DNA of 64,000 bases from assembly GCA_002377695.1 (NCBI GenBank), contig DFQH01000001.1, forward strand, positions 194,610 to 258,609. The letters are read 5' to 3'. This document shows positions 1 to 9,523 of the stretch, piece after piece. This DNA comes from Citromicrobium sp. UBA3494. Lineage in GTDB: Bacteria > Pseudomonadota > Alphaproteobacteria > Sphingomonadales > Sphingomonadaceae. The notes under the pieces were generated by a model, which was not told the origin of the DNA, searched no databases, and saw only the letters and a list, made by a program, of their open reading frames with translations. Each line of letters begins with the position of its first letter. The stretch's first letter is position 1. A program made the translations under genes and the position numbers.

Positions 1-462
1 CAAACGCCATCGCTCAAGGAGGGAGAGGCGCAAGCCGGCGAGATACTGCGTGTTCTCGAGCAGGTCGGGAATGACCTGGCCCGGCACGCCGGGCACCTGT
101 TCGCGCAGCTTCTCCAGCAAATCAGGCGTCGGCGCAGTCATCAGAGCCGCCCGCTGCAGGCCGGATATCACCCGCCTCTCCGCCCGATCGTCACCCTCTG
201 CGCGGGCCTTGGCCACCAGATTGTCGCACATGTCGTAGAGCACGGGCACACCCGCCGCTTCGGCCCGATCCAGCACCCGCTCCGCCGTGCCGGTAAAGCT
301 CTTGGAGATGACGATGCAGTCGAGGCCATCGGGCGCCCGCGCTCCGTCGTAGAATACGCATTCATGGCCCCGCGCCTTCAGCAGCGCCATCGGGCCATGA
401 ACCCGCAAACGGGCGCTCGCATGCTTTGGATTGGGGCGCTGGGTATACCAACCGATACGCAT
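1..462 (-). CDS. Glycosyltransferase-like protein, 5' part (runs off the window)
   Basis: This is the first 154 codons of a gene on the minus strand that continues beyond base 1. It starts at ATG 462. The N-terminus reads MRIGWYTQRPNPKHASARLR, followed by a stretch (about residues 21-70) typical of the first Rossmann half of GT-B glycosyltransferases: an LLKARGHE helix, then a strand DCIVISKSF. Near residue 75 comes VPVLYDMCDNL, which resembles the donor-sugar GT family. The catalytic C-terminal half is outside the window, so substrate cannot be inferred. It is divergent from argJ, with about 176 bp between them that holds no other gene I can see. Confidence 0.5.
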   Translation of the reverse strand, partial: MRIGWYTQRPNPKHASARLRVHGPMALLKARGHECVFYDGARAPDGLDCIVISKSFTGTAERVLDRAEAAGVPVLYDMCDNLVAKARAEGDDRAERRVISGLQRAALMTAPTPDLLEKLREQVPGVPGQVIPDLLENTQYLAGLRLSLLERWRL

Positions 463-638
463 TCGGCTCTCGTCAAATGGCTGGTCCCGCCATTCCTCCC
501 GCGTGACGGAATGGGCGATTATGGCCCGGATAGCGTCCGGCAGCGCGAGCGCAAGGAAGAAACGGGCGCTCCCGGGGAACGCCACGCACGATCGAACGGG
601 CTTGCCTCGCCCCGCACCCGAACCTAACCGCCGCCATC

Positions 639-1865
639 ATGGACCTTGAACGCTCCCCCCTCGCCCGGCCTTTCCCCGACATCCCGCCGATTGCGGGCGT
701 GACGCTGCGAGTGGCCCGCGCGCGCTACAAGACCTGGGATCGCTGCGACCTCACCTATGCCGAGCTGGCCGAAGGGACGGCCGTAGCGGGCGTGTTCACC
801 CGCAGCGCGTGCCCTTCCAGCGAGGTCGAGCTGGGGCGCGAACAGGTGAAGGCAGGCCGGGCGCGCGCGCTGATCGTCAACGCGGGCAATTCCAACGCCT
901 TTACCGGCTATCGCGGCCGGGAGGCGGTGGAACAGATCATGGCGCAGGTCGCGGACAAGCTCGGCTGCACGAAGGAAGAGGTCTTCGTTTCTTCCACCGG
1001 CGTGATCGGCGTGCCCCTGCCGAAGGACAAGGCGCGAGAGGGCGTGGAAGCGGCGCTGGGCGCCCAGCCCTGCTCGTGGGAAGAGGCCGCACACACGATC
1101 GGCACCACCGATACCTTCACCAAGGGTGCGCATGCCTCCGCCATGATCGGCGACACGCGCGTCGAGATCGGCGGGATCGTGAAGGGATCGGGCATGATCG
1201 CGCCCGACATGGCGACCATGCTGGGCTACGTCTTTACCGACGCCGCGATCTCGCCCGCTTTCCTGCAGGAATGCCTCTCCCGCGCGAACCGCGAGACCTT
1301 TTCCTGCATCACCGTCGATTCCGATACCTCCACCAGCGACACCGTGCTGGCCTTTGCGACGGGCAAGGCGGGCAATGCGCAGCTGACCTCGTTCGACGAT
1401 CCGGGCGCGGATGCCTTCATGGCGGCGCTGCGCGATGTGTGCCGCGAGCTGGCGCATCTTGTGGTGCGTGACGGAGAAGGGGCGCAGAAATTCATCGCGG
1501 TGACGGTCACAGGCGCGAGCGATGACGAGAGCGCGCGCAGGATCGGACTTTCCATCGCCAATTCGCCGCTGGTGAAGACGGCCGTCGCGGGCGGCGATGC
1601 CAATTGGGGCCGCGTCGTCATGGCAGTGGGCAAGGCTGGCGAACCCGCCGACCGCGACAGGCTCTCCATCGCTTTCGGCGGCCACTGGGCCGCGCGGGAC
1701 GGACAGCCCGTTGCCGATTACGACGAGGCACCGGTGGCGAAACACCTGCAGGGCCAGGAAGTGGATATCTCCGTGGATCTGGGCCTCGGCGAAGGCCGCG
1801 CCACGGTGTGGACCTGCGACCTGACGCACGGATATATTTCGATCAACGCGGACTACCGGTCGTGA
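639..1865 (+). CDS. argJ: Bifunctional glutamate N-acetyltransferase / amino-acid acetyltransferase ArgJ
   Basis: ArgJ transfers the acetyl group from N-acetylornithine to glutamate (the cyclic arginine pathway) and in bifunctional forms also acetylates glutamate from acetyl-CoA. The 408-residue length is normal for the family. The autoproteolysis site is visible as KGSGMIAPDMATML, with the nucleophile Thr at residue 193. Cleavage before it gives the alpha and beta subunits. Other family blocks seen are NAGNSNAFTG (81-90), FVSSTGVIG (116-124) and GGDANWGR. The start is ATG 639; no strong Shine-Dalgarno precedes it. The stop codon overlaps the GTG start of the next gene (GTGA), indicating translational coupling. 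Which of the two acetyl donors is used cannot be told from sequence alone. Confidence 0.95.
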   Translation: MDLERSPLARPFPDIPPIAGVTLRVARARYKTWDRCDLTYAELAEGTAVAGVFTRSACPSSEVELGREQVKAGRARALIVNAGNSNAFTGYRGREAVEQIMAQVADKLGCTKEEVFVSSTGVIGVPLPKDKAREGVEAALGAQPCSWEEAAHTIGTTDTFTKGAHASAMIGDTRVEIGGIVKGSGMIAPDMATMLGYVFTDAAISPAFLQECLSRANRETFSCITVDSDTSTSDTVLAFATGKAGNAQLTSFDDPGADAFMAALRDVCRELAHLVVRDGEGAQKFIAVTVTGASDDESARRIGLSIANSPLVKTAVAGGDANWGRVVMAVGKAGEPADRDRLSIAFGGHWAARDGQPVADYDEAPVAKHLQGQEVDISVDLGLGEGRATVWTCDLTHGYISINADYRS

Positions 1866-2674
1866 GCGCGCTCGACCGCGAAGTGCTCGCGCTGATGCGC
1901 GACGTGTCCGAACGGATCATCATGCCGCGGCACCGCACGCTGAAAGCGACCGAGATCATCGAGAAGGCGGATGACGACCTCGTCACCATCGCCGACCGCG
2001 AGGCGGAGGTGGCGCTGGCCGAAGGGCTCGCCAAGCTGCATCCCGAAGCCGCCATCGTGGGCGAGGAGTCGGTGCACGCCGACCCCGCCGTGATGGATCG
2101 CCTGTCCGGCACCTGCTGGATCATCGACCCTATCGACGGGACCAGCAACTTCGCCAGCGGCCAGGGCCATTTCGGCATCATGGTCGCGTTGGCCGAAAAT
2201 GGCTTCGCGCAGGCAGGCTGGATCTACGATCCGCAGCGTGACCGCCTGTGTGCAGCGCATCTGGGCCAGGGCGCCACGATCGATGGAGAACAGGTCCTCG
2301 CCCGGCCCAGTGGCGCAAACCCGCCCTATCTCGCGGCGATGACGAAATTCATGGCGCCCGCACAGCGCAAGCGCTTCGAAACCGAGATCGCCCCCAATTA
2401 TACGCTGGCTCAGGCGCCGGGCGCTGCGTGCGAGCAATATCCGCTCACCGTCCTGGGCGAGCACGATGTTGCCATCTACGAGCGCACGCTGCCATGGGAT
2501 CACGCAGCGGGGAACCTGTTCCTGAACGAAGCTGGCGGCACCTGCCTGCGGCTGGATGGCACACCCTATCGGGTCGACGATGGCAGGCGCGGGATGATCG
2601 GCGCGGCGAACCGCGAGTTGTTCGACCAGCTGATCGCGCGGCTAGCGGCAGCGGGCTACCAGCCCGCCGCCTGA
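1862..2674 (+). CDS. Inositol monophosphatase-family phosphatase (HisN-like)
   Basis: This is a 270-residue Mg2+-dependent phosphatase of the IMPase superfamily. Three metal-binding motifs are present: GEES (first acidic pair), WIIDPIDGTSNF (DPxDGT) and LPWDHAAG (WDxAAG). The GTG start at 1862 lies inside the argJ stop (GTGA overlap), so translation is probably coupled. Coupling to argJ, and the existence of HisN-type histidinol-phosphate phosphatases in this superfamily, suggest an amino-acid biosynthesis role, but inositol-phosphate or 3'-phosphoadenosine phosphatases look similar. Substrate is therefore open. It converges on trxA with only 7 bp between the stops. Confidence 0.85.
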   Translation: MSALDREVLALMRDVSERIIMPRHRTLKATEIIEKADDDLVTIADREAEVALAEGLAKLHPEAAIVGEESVHADPAVMDRLSGTCWIIDPIDGTSNFASGQGHFGIMVALAENGFAQAGWIYDPQRDRLCAAHLGQGATIDGEQVLARPSGANPPYLAAMTKFMAPAQRKRFETEIAPNYTLAQAPGAACEQYPLTVLGEHDVAIYERTLPWDHAAGNLFLNEAGGTCLRLDGTPYRVDDGRRGMIGAANRELFDQLIARLAAAGYQPAA

Positions 2675-2681
2675 GCGCCGA

Positions 2682-3002
2682 TCAAAGTTCCCCTTCGAGC
2701 CAAGCCTTCAGCTGGCTCTTGGGGCGTGCGCCGGTCAGTTCGGCGGCGCGTTCGCCGTTCTTGTAGAGCACCAGGTAGGGAATGCCCTGCACGCCCAGTT
2801 TGCCCGGCGTGTCGGTGTTTTCCATGATGTCCATCTTCGCGATGGTCACCTGATCGCTCATCTCCTCGCTGATTTCTTCCAGCGCGGGCGCGATCATCTT
2901 GCACGGGCCACACCATTCGGCCCAGAAGTCGACGAGAACGGGCTTGTCGCTCTCGATCACGTCGGACTGGAAGCTGGCGTCGGTTACGGTCTTGGTGGCC
3001 AT
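2682..3002 (-). CDS. trxA: Thioredoxin
   Basis: A 106-residue classical thioredoxin with the redox motif WCGPCK, Cys31 and Cys34, and the conserved cis-proline segment (GIPYLVLYKNGE). It reduces protein disulfides in the cytoplasm at the expense of thioredoxin reductase. The start at 3002 is preceded on the minus strand by AAAGGAGA, a strong Shine-Dalgarno. It lies 48 bp downstream of addA and is probably the last gene of the divL-to-trxA unit. Confidence 0.96.
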   Translation of the reverse strand: MATKTVTDASFQSDVIESDKPVLVDFWAEWCGPCKMIAPALEEISEEMSDQVTIAKMDIMENTDTPGKLGVQGIPYLVLYKNGERAAELTGARPKSQLKAWLEGEL

Positions 3003-3050
3003 GCGGCATGTCTCCTTTTCGTTGACCCCGTATCTAGTGACGCTGCGGCG

Positions 3051-6000
3051 TTACGCAAAGTCGGGGGCGCCCAAGTCTTCCTGCTGATCCGCCAAGCCGG
3101 GCTTGTTCGCCGCCAGGAGGGTGTCGGGCAAAGCGATCAGCTGCGGGGTATGCGTATAGAGCAAGGCCGCGGAAATCCGCCGCCCCGGGTAGATCGCGGC
3201 GAGCGCGTGGGCATAGGCGGACATCTGCTGCAAGGTCGCTTTGGGCACGCCAGCCGGGTCCGCCGGCGGGCGCCGCGTGGTCTTGTAATCGACCACCAGA
3301 ACCGCATCCTCACTCACACACAGCCGGTCGAGCTTGCCCGTCACCACCTGCCCGCTGACCGTCGCAGCCAGCGAAACCTCGGCCAGCGCACCAGGCGTGA
3401 AGAGGTCCGCGAACTGCGGATCGTCGAGCACGGTCATCACCTGCGCGACCATTTCGGCATGCGCGTCTTTTGGAAGGTCTGCTGCGTGCGCGTCCAGCCA
3501 TCCCAGTGCCCGGCGCTCGCGGTCTTCGGGCGCAATATCGGGCAGCCGTTCCAGCAGGCGGTGGACCAGCGTTCCGCGCTGCGCCGCCTCGTTGCCCTGG
3601 CTCAGCCCCGGTGGATTGGGCGCGAGGTCGTCCCCCACCGCGGACGGCGCGAGTGGGCGCGGTGGGCTGGGTTCCGCGTCGGGTGGCCGCATCGCCCAAT
3701 CGGGCAGGCCGGGCTTTTCATCCACGCGATCCTGCGCAGCAGCAGGAGCGCCCGCCTCGCCCAGCGTGCCGATGTCGTGCCGCGCGCCCCAGATTGGGTC
3801 CGACACCGGCTCCCCCTCGAACAGGGTAGCGGCCTGCGCGTACCAGCTTGCCTCGGGCACATCCTTGTCGCTCGGCAGCAAGGCACCGCCGATATACAGC
3901 GCTTCCTCCGCCCGCGTCATGGCGACATACATCAGCCGCCAGTGTTCTTCGCGTTCGCGCGCCGCCTTGGCCTCTTCCGCCGCCAGCACCGGCCCGGCCT
4001 TCGCCTCCTTGGGCAGGCTCGGCAGAGGCACGGGGCGGCCGTCTTCAGTAGAAAGCTCCCCCGCCCTCGCCGGTCCGCGATCCGGATTGCCGGTCGCATC
4101 GGCGAGGATCACGATCGGCGCCTGCAAGCCCTTGGACCCGTGCGCGGTCAGCACGCGCACCGCATTGCCGCTGCCCGCAGCTTCGCGCTTCAGCTCCTCG
4201 TCGGAAGCATCGAACCAGTTGAGGAAGCCCTGCAGGCTGGGCGTGTGTTCTGCCGAGAATGCGAAAGCCGCGCCGACCAACTCGTCGATCGGATCGTTCG
4301 CCTCGCGCCCCAGCCGCGCGACCAGCTTGCGCCGTCCGTCCCACGGGCCGGTCAGCAGCCATTGCAGCAGCGCCTGCGGTGGCTCGTTATCCACCCGCGC
4401 GAGCAGTGCGCGCAGCCGCTCTGCCGTTTCCATGCATAGCGGCGCGTCGCTGCGGCGGATTTGGTCCCACAGCGTCACCTTCTTCTCGCGCAGGCCGTGG
4501 TCGAGCAGGTCATCCTGCGACCAGCCCCCCAGAGGCGAGACCAGCAGATTGGCGAGGCTTAGGTCGTCGCGCGGCTGCGCGGCGAAGCGCAAGGCGGCCA
4601 GCAGGTCTTTTACAGCCAGCGGAGAGCCGAGGCGCAGCCTGTCCACGCCCGCCACCGGCACGCCCGCCGCGTGAAGTCGTGCAACGATCAGCCCGGCAAG
4701 CGCGCGACGCTTCCTGACCAGGATCATGATATCGCCCGCCGTGGCACGCCGATTGCCGCCCTTGGTCAGCGGATGCCCATCTTCCAGCCACTGCTTCACC
4801 TGCGCCGCGATCCTGTCCGCCATGCGCCGCTCGGGCGCGGGCAGCCAGGTTTCCGCGCCGTCTTCCTCCACGGCTTCGGGATCGTCGCCCTCGTCCGCGC
4901 GGATCGGCGCCCACAGCGTGACGCGTCCGGGCCGGTCTTCGCCCGTATGGTGCACCTGTTCGCCCGCCATGCCCATCGCTTCGGTGCCGACCTGCGCCAC
5001 GGCCCGGTCCACGAAATCGAGGATCACCTGCGAACTGCGGAAATTACGCTCCAGCCCCAGCTTTTCGAGCGGCGTGAGCGGGACCAGCGGCCTCTCGCGC
5101 GTTTCCATCGCCAGCGCTTCGGCATTGGCGATGGCGGCATTGATGCGCGAATCGTACTCCGCGCGCTTGGCAAGGAACAGCTGCGGCTCGGTGCCCTGGA
5201 AGCCGAAGATGGCCTGCTTGTAGTCGCCCACCACGAAGATCGTACGCAGCCGGTCCCCCGCCGCACCCAGGCCATCGAAATAGTCCTGCGTCAGCGCGTC
5301 GATGATCGCCCACTGGCTGGCATTGGTGTCCTGTGCCTCGTCCACCAGAATATGGTCGAACGCGCGGTCCAGCTTGTAGCCGATCCACTGCGACATTTCC
5401 GAATTGGCGAGCAGGCTTGCGGCGCGGGCGATCTGATCGTCGAAATCGACCAGCCCGCGCACCCGCTTCGCCTCGTCCCACATAAGCGCGAAGCGACGCC
5501 CGAGTTCGAGCGCGGGGGCGAGATACTCGGCCAATGCCAGCAGAGCCAGCTTCTCGCGGATCGCATCGAGGCTGGCCTGAACCGCGGCAACATATCCCTC
5601 GTAAGCGGGATCCCGCTTGGCGAGGTTGGTGAGGTTCTTGGGCTTGGAGCCATCGGCAACCAGCAGACTGCCGTTGAAGTAGGCCAGCGTGGCGAGGCGC
5701 TGTTCCGGCTCGGCGGCAAGCCAGGCGGTGATCGGCTCTGCCGCCTCGCGCCCGCTCTTGGTGTTCCAATCCTGCAGGGTCGCAAGGCAGGCCCGCAAAG
5801 AGCCGCAATCGAACCGGTCGTCCGCGCATTCGCCCGCCAGATCGGCCTCGGTAAATTCGCTCGGCAGGCCCAGAAGCTGCATGATCCGCGCGCGCATCGG
5901 GCTGCGCCATCCGCCCGGTTCCGCCCATAACTCGCGCGCGCTGGCGCAGGCCATCAGCCATGCCTTCGCGCCGTCGGGTGACAGCCTAAGCGAGAGCATC

Positions 6001-6533
6001 GCCAGCGCGCTGCGATCCTCTTCGTCTGCGCTCGCCACCAGATCGGTCAGCACCTCGCGCGCGAGCAGTTCGCGCGTGCGGTCGTCCATTGCCACGGTGC
6101 CGGGTTCCAGCCCGGCTTCCTCCGGGAAGGCGGCGAGCAGATATTGCGAAAAGGCATGGATCGTATCGATCCGCAGTCCGCCGCCCGGGCAATCGAGCAC
6201 CTTGGTGAACAGCGTGCGCGCCCGCGCCTGCGTTTGTGGATCGAACTTCGCGCCGATCGCCCGCAGGTCGCCAGCCAGCGCATCGGGCTTCATGCGCACC
6301 CAGCGGGCCAGTGTTTCGTTGACGCGCGTCGCCATTTCCGCCGCGCCGGCCTTGGTGAAGGTGAGGCACAGGATCGATCCCGGCTCCACCCCCGGTTGCA
6401 GCAACAACCGCAGCACGCGGGCGGAGAGCACCTGCGTCTTGCCCGTTCCCGCGCTGGCGGACAGCCACACCGACCGCGCCGGATCGGCGGCGAGCGCCTG
6501 TTCGGGCAGAAGATCGTAGAGCTTCCCGCTCAT
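3051..6533 (-). CDS. addA: Double-strand break repair helicase/nuclease AddA
   Basis: AddA is the 3'-5' helicase and nuclease subunit of the AddAB complex, which resects double-strand breaks for RecA loading and fills the RecBCD role in alphaproteobacteria. The 1160-residue protein has a UvrD-type Walker A SASAGTGKT (25-33), DEAQD in HILVDEAQDTN (motif II), GDYKQAIFGFQG (motif III), NFRSS (motif IV), VLTAHGSKGLQAP (motif V) and YVAMTRAEEALY (motif VI). A C-terminal PDDEXK nuclease motif reads VLVVDYKTTRR. Start is ATG 6533, which overlaps the addB stop (ATGA). An open frame continues upstream across addB but has no homology-like content. Confidence 0.95.
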   Translation of the reverse strand: MSGKLYDLLPEQALAADPARSVWLSASAGTGKTQVLSARVLRLLLQPGVEPGSILCLTFTKAGAAEMATRVNETLARWVRMKPDALAGDLRAIGAKFDPQTQARARTLFTKVLDCPGGGLRIDTIHAFSQYLLAAFPEEAGLEPGTVAMDDRTRELLAREVLTDLVASADEEDRSALAMLSLRLSPDGAKAWLMACASARELWAEPGGWRSPMRARIMQLLGLPSEFTEADLAGECADDRFDCGSLRACLATLQDWNTKSGREAAEPITAWLAAEPEQRLATLAYFNGSLLVADGSKPKNLTNLAKRDPAYEGYVAAVQASLDAIREKLALLALAEYLAPALELGRRFALMWDEAKRVRGLVDFDDQIARAASLLANSEMSQWIGYKLDRAFDHILVDEAQDTNASQWAIIDALTQDYFDGLGAAGDRLRTIFVVGDYKQAIFGFQGTEPQLFLAKRAEYDSRINAAIANAEALAMETRERPLVPLTPLEKLGLERNFRSSQVILDFVDRAVAQVGTEAMGMAGEQVHHTGEDRPGRVTLWAPIRADEGDDPEAVEEDGAETWLPAPERRMADRIAAQVKQWLEDGHPLTKGGNRRATAGDIMILVRKRRALAGLIVARLHAAGVPVAGVDRLRLGSPLAVKDLLAALRFAAQPRDDLSLANLLVSPLGGWSQDDLLDHGLREKKVTLWDQIRRSDAPLCMETAERLRALLARVDNEPPQALLQWLLTGPWDGRRKLVARLGREANDPIDELVGAAFAFSAEHTPSLQGFLNWFDASDEELKREAAGSGNAVRVLTAHGSKGLQAPIVILADATGNPDRGPARAGELSTEDGRPVPLPSLPKEAKAGPVLAAEEAKAAREREEHWRLMYVAMTRAEEALYIGGALLPSDKDVPEASWYAQAATLFEGEPVSDPIWGARHDIGTLGEAGAPAAAQDRVDEKPGLPDWAMRPPDAEPSPPRPLAPSAVGDDLAPNPPGLSQGNEAAQRGTLVHRLLERLPDIAPEDRERRALGWLDAHAADLPKDAHAEMVAQVMTVLDDPQFADLFTPGALAEVSLAATVSGQVVTGKLDRLCVSEDAVLVVDYKTTRRPPADPAGVPKATLQQMSAYAHALAAIYPGRRISAALLYTHTPQLIALPDTLLAANKPGLADQQEDLGAPDFA

Positions 6534-9517
6534 TCCTCTCTCCCCAGCCATTCCTCCAGCCGCATCAGCTGGTCGTAGGTCGCATAAAGTTTCAGGTCCG
6601 GGTTGGGCCGCGCCGTGAAAGGCTCGTTGCCGAGAATCCACCGATCGAGCGCATCGTGCAGAAAGCGGCGTGCTTCGGGCAGGAAATCGTCCGGCTCCAT
6701 CCCGGTGCGCGCCGCGCCCACCTTCAGCGGCGTGGTGACATAGCCGAAGCCGGTATCCGACTTGGCATCGCGGCCCAGCGACCAGTATTCGAAGCGCGTC
6801 GGTGTGCCGTCGATCCCCCGATCCGCATAGGCCCCGTCGGCCAGCAGAAGCCCCAGCGTGCCCAGCTGCAACGCGAAGCCTTCCGCCACCATCTTCTTCG
6901 ATGGCGGCCCGCCGGTCTTGTAGTCGACGATGGCGTAGGTGCCGTCCGCCAGCCGGTCTATCCGGTCGGCGGTCCCCTTGATCTCGACCCCGCCGTAATC
7001 GCGCTTCGCCTGTTCCTCGACCGCGACGATGGTGCGCTCGCGATCGCCCTCCACCTCGTTGGCGATCCATTCGAGCGCCGCCATCAGGCGCGGTTCCCAC
7101 AGGGCCCGGGTCAGCGGATGGGCGTCCATTTCGGCGAGGTGCTTGGCGGCGAGATCGGTGAGCGCGCCGCCGTGCTTGTGCCATTCCTCCAGGATCGCAT
7201 GGGCGAGCGTGCCCTGCCACGCGGGCGAAGGCTCCGCATCGAGCGGGTCCTTCTCGTCCAGATGGAGGATCGAGCGGGCATAGAACTGATAAGGGTCCGA
7301 CCGCAGCCGGTCGAGCGCGGTTGCGCTGATCGAAACGCGTCGTACGGCGGCGGGGGGCATGGGCCGTGGCTGCGGATAGAGCGCAGCAGGCTCCGCATCG
7401 CGCAAGGCGTGGACCAGCTCGGGAAGCCCGTCTTCTTCATGCCGGGTGGCAAGATCGCCGAGCAAGGCCTTGATACGCAGGAAGAACCGCGAGGGGATTG
7501 CAGGCCCGTCCGCGTCGCGCTCGGCCCGGGTCAGCAGCACATCGGGCGCGCCGAGCGCACCTGCCAGATCATGCGCGGCAAGCCCGATGCGGAACTCCGC
7601 GCCCGGTACGCCCTGCGCCCGCAGCACCGGCGGGGCGAGCAGCGGATCGGGCGAGGCGCGGCCCGGCCAGATTCCTTCGTTGAGCCCGGCGCAGATAATC
7701 AGGTCCGCGCGTGCCATCCGGCTTTCGAGCAGGCCGTAGATCGCAACGCGCGGATGCCCCCCATAGGCCGGCCGCACCGCGACCCGTGCCATCGCGTCGG
7801 ACAGCACATCGTGCAGGTCGCGCGGATCGAGCAGGGTGCCCGCCGCGAGCGATTGCTGCCTCAGCTCGTCGATGAAGCTGCCCAGCGCGCGGCCGTCTTC
7901 CCTCGCCCAGATCTGCTCCCCGCAGAAATCCTCGAGGGTTTGTGCAAGGCGCGTCAGCAGGTCGGCCAGCGGCACATCGGCGTCCTGCCCCATCAGCGGT
8001 TCGAGCTTGTCCGCCACGCCCTCCCACCAATCGGGCACCTTCGCTTTGGCAGCGTAATGGCGCAGCGGGGCAAGGCCCGGCGCCGGGCGCGGCCCGCGCA
8101 GCCGATCCTCGAACGCGCGCAGGGCATCGAGCCAGTCGGCGCGCGCCTTGCGTTCGTCCTGCGCACCGGCGATCCCCATTGCGGGGTGACCAAGGAATGC
8201 GATCAGGGGGACCGGCGCGGCGCGATCCGCAATGAGCTTTGCCAGCAGCAGCAGCGCACGCCCGGCGCGCGTTTCGCCCAGCGGCGCACCGGCGGAATCG
8301 TCCGCCTGAATATCCCAGCGGCGCAGATGGTGGACGATCCTGCGCGCCAGCCCCCTGTCCGGCGTCACCACCGCCACCCGCTCGCGCGGCTGTTCCAGAG
8401 CCTGCCGCACCGCCAGCGCCACCGCCTGCGCCTCCTCTTCCGGGTTGCCGACTTCGAGCAGGCGAACGCCCGCAAGGCGCCGCTTCTCCGAGGGCAGATC
8501 GACCCAGCTCTTGCTCGCCTGTGGCGGGAGGAACAGCGCGCTGACCGCATGGGTCCGTTCCGGCGGGGCCGCACCGATTCCGCGCCGGTGCCATTGCTGC
8601 ACTTCCCCGCGGTTCACCCCCATGCGGTTGAGCAGCAGCTTGAGGTGATATTGCGGGTGGGTCGGCGCATCCTCGCGCCCCAGACGCTCCCCCTCGGCAT
8701 CGTCGGACTGCCCTGCCCTGCCCAGCTCCGCCCAGGCAGCATCCGACAGCGACAGGTCGAGGTCCGGCAATATCACGGCGCCCTGCGGCAACTCGCTGAC
8801 CACCCGCAAAAGGCGTGCGAGCGCGGGTGCCGCGCTGGTTACACCTGCGGCAACGATTGGTGTGGTGGGCGGATCGGCGCGCCAGGCCCTGGCTGCCTGC
8901 CCGAACAGCAGGTTGCGGCGGGTCGCCGCATCGACGCGGCCCATCCCCGCCAGTTCGACAAGCCAGCGCGCCTGAACACGGGCGAAGCGCCGCAAGCTGT
9001 CTTCCCAATGCCGTGCGACCGAACCGACCACATCCTTCACGCGTTCGCCGATCAGGTCCTCGGGCGCGATTTCCTCGACCAGCAGGCGGTCCATCGTCTC
9101 CGCCATCATTCGCGCCTGCCGGAACAGCGGTGGGCCCTGCGGGGCCTGATCGCCCATTTCCTCGCGCAGCAGGGCGGCGAGACGCAGCCAGCGATAGGTC
9201 GGATCGACGGCAGGGGGAATGCCATCACCGCCGCCAAGCGGATCGAGCAGCGGGCCGAGGGCCTCGTCCAGCGAAAGATCGCCGATGGTGACCATGCGCG
9301 GCAGCAGCAGGCCCTGGTGGCCGCCGTCCTCGCCCATCCGGCGAACGAACGCCTCGCTCACCGTGCGGATCGCGCGCCCGCTGGGCAGCAGCAGGGTCAG
9401 CCGCGCCAGCCCCAGCCCGTCCTCGGAATAGCGCGGCAGCAGCCCCGCCACCAGCGCATCGGCGAACCCGCGATGGGCCGCGATCGAATAGACCTGTGGC
9501 CCTAGCCTGTCGGACAT
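6530..9517 (-). CDS. addB: Double-strand break repair protein AddB
   Basis: AddB is the partner of AddA: it has an inactivated helicase fold and a C-terminal nuclease that cuts the 5' strand. The protein is 995 residues. The N-terminus has LTLLLPSGRAI where a P-loop would sit but without GKT, as expected for alphaproteobacterial AddB. The C-terminal nuclease is visible as EIKGTADRIDRL followed by YAIVDYKTGGPPSKK, then a QLGTLGLLL segment. I do not see the four-cysteine iron-sulfur arrangement of firmicute AddB, which agrees with the alphaproteobacterial subtype. It starts 6 bp after the murU stop. Confidence 0.92.
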   Translation of the reverse strand: MSDRLGPQVYSIAAHRGFADALVAGLLPRYSEDGLGLARLTLLLPSGRAIRTVSEAFVRRMGEDGGHQGLLLPRMVTIGDLSLDEALGPLLDPLGGGDGIPPAVDPTYRWLRLAALLREEMGDQAPQGPPLFRQARMMAETMDRLLVEEIAPEDLIGERVKDVVGSVARHWEDSLRRFARVQARWLVELAGMGRVDAATRRNLLFGQAARAWRADPPTTPIVAAGVTSAAPALARLLRVVSELPQGAVILPDLDLSLSDAAWAELGRAGQSDDAEGERLGREDAPTHPQYHLKLLLNRMGVNRGEVQQWHRRGIGAAPPERTHAVSALFLPPQASKSWVDLPSEKRRLAGVRLLEVGNPEEEAQAVALAVRQALEQPRERVAVVTPDRGLARRIVHHLRRWDIQADDSAGAPLGETRAGRALLLLAKLIADRAAPVPLIAFLGHPAMGIAGAQDERKARADWLDALRAFEDRLRGPRPAPGLAPLRHYAAKAKVPDWWEGVADKLEPLMGQDADVPLADLLTRLAQTLEDFCGEQIWAREDGRALGSFIDELRQQSLAAGTLLDPRDLHDVLSDAMARVAVRPAYGGHPRVAIYGLLESRMARADLIICAGLNEGIWPGRASPDPLLAPPVLRAQGVPGAEFRIGLAAHDLAGALGAPDVLLTRAERDADGPAIPSRFFLRIKALLGDLATRHEEDGLPELVHALRDAEPAALYPQPRPMPPAAVRRVSISATALDRLRSDPYQFYARSILHLDEKDPLDAEPSPAWQGTLAHAILEEWHKHGGALTDLAAKHLAEMDAHPLTRALWEPRLMAALEWIANEVEGDRERTIVAVEEQAKRDYGGVEIKGTADRIDRLADGTYAIVDYKTGGPPSKKMVAEGFALQLGTLGLLLADGAYADRGIDGTPTRFEYWSLGRDAKSDTGFGYVTTPLKVGAARTGMEPDDFLPEARRFLHDALDRWILGNEPFTARPNPDLKLYATYDQLMRLEEWLGREE

Positions 9518-9523
9518 GCGGCC

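Noticed and set aside
624..1829. Long open frame antisense to argJ
   Set aside because: It mirrors the third-position GC bias of argJ, is Arg/His/Gly rich and has no motif. ArgJ motifs fill the other strand.
6534..7220. In-frame upstream extension of addA across addB
   Set aside because: The extra residues are low-complexity antisense-like sequence; the ATGA overlap at 6530-6533 gives the natural start.
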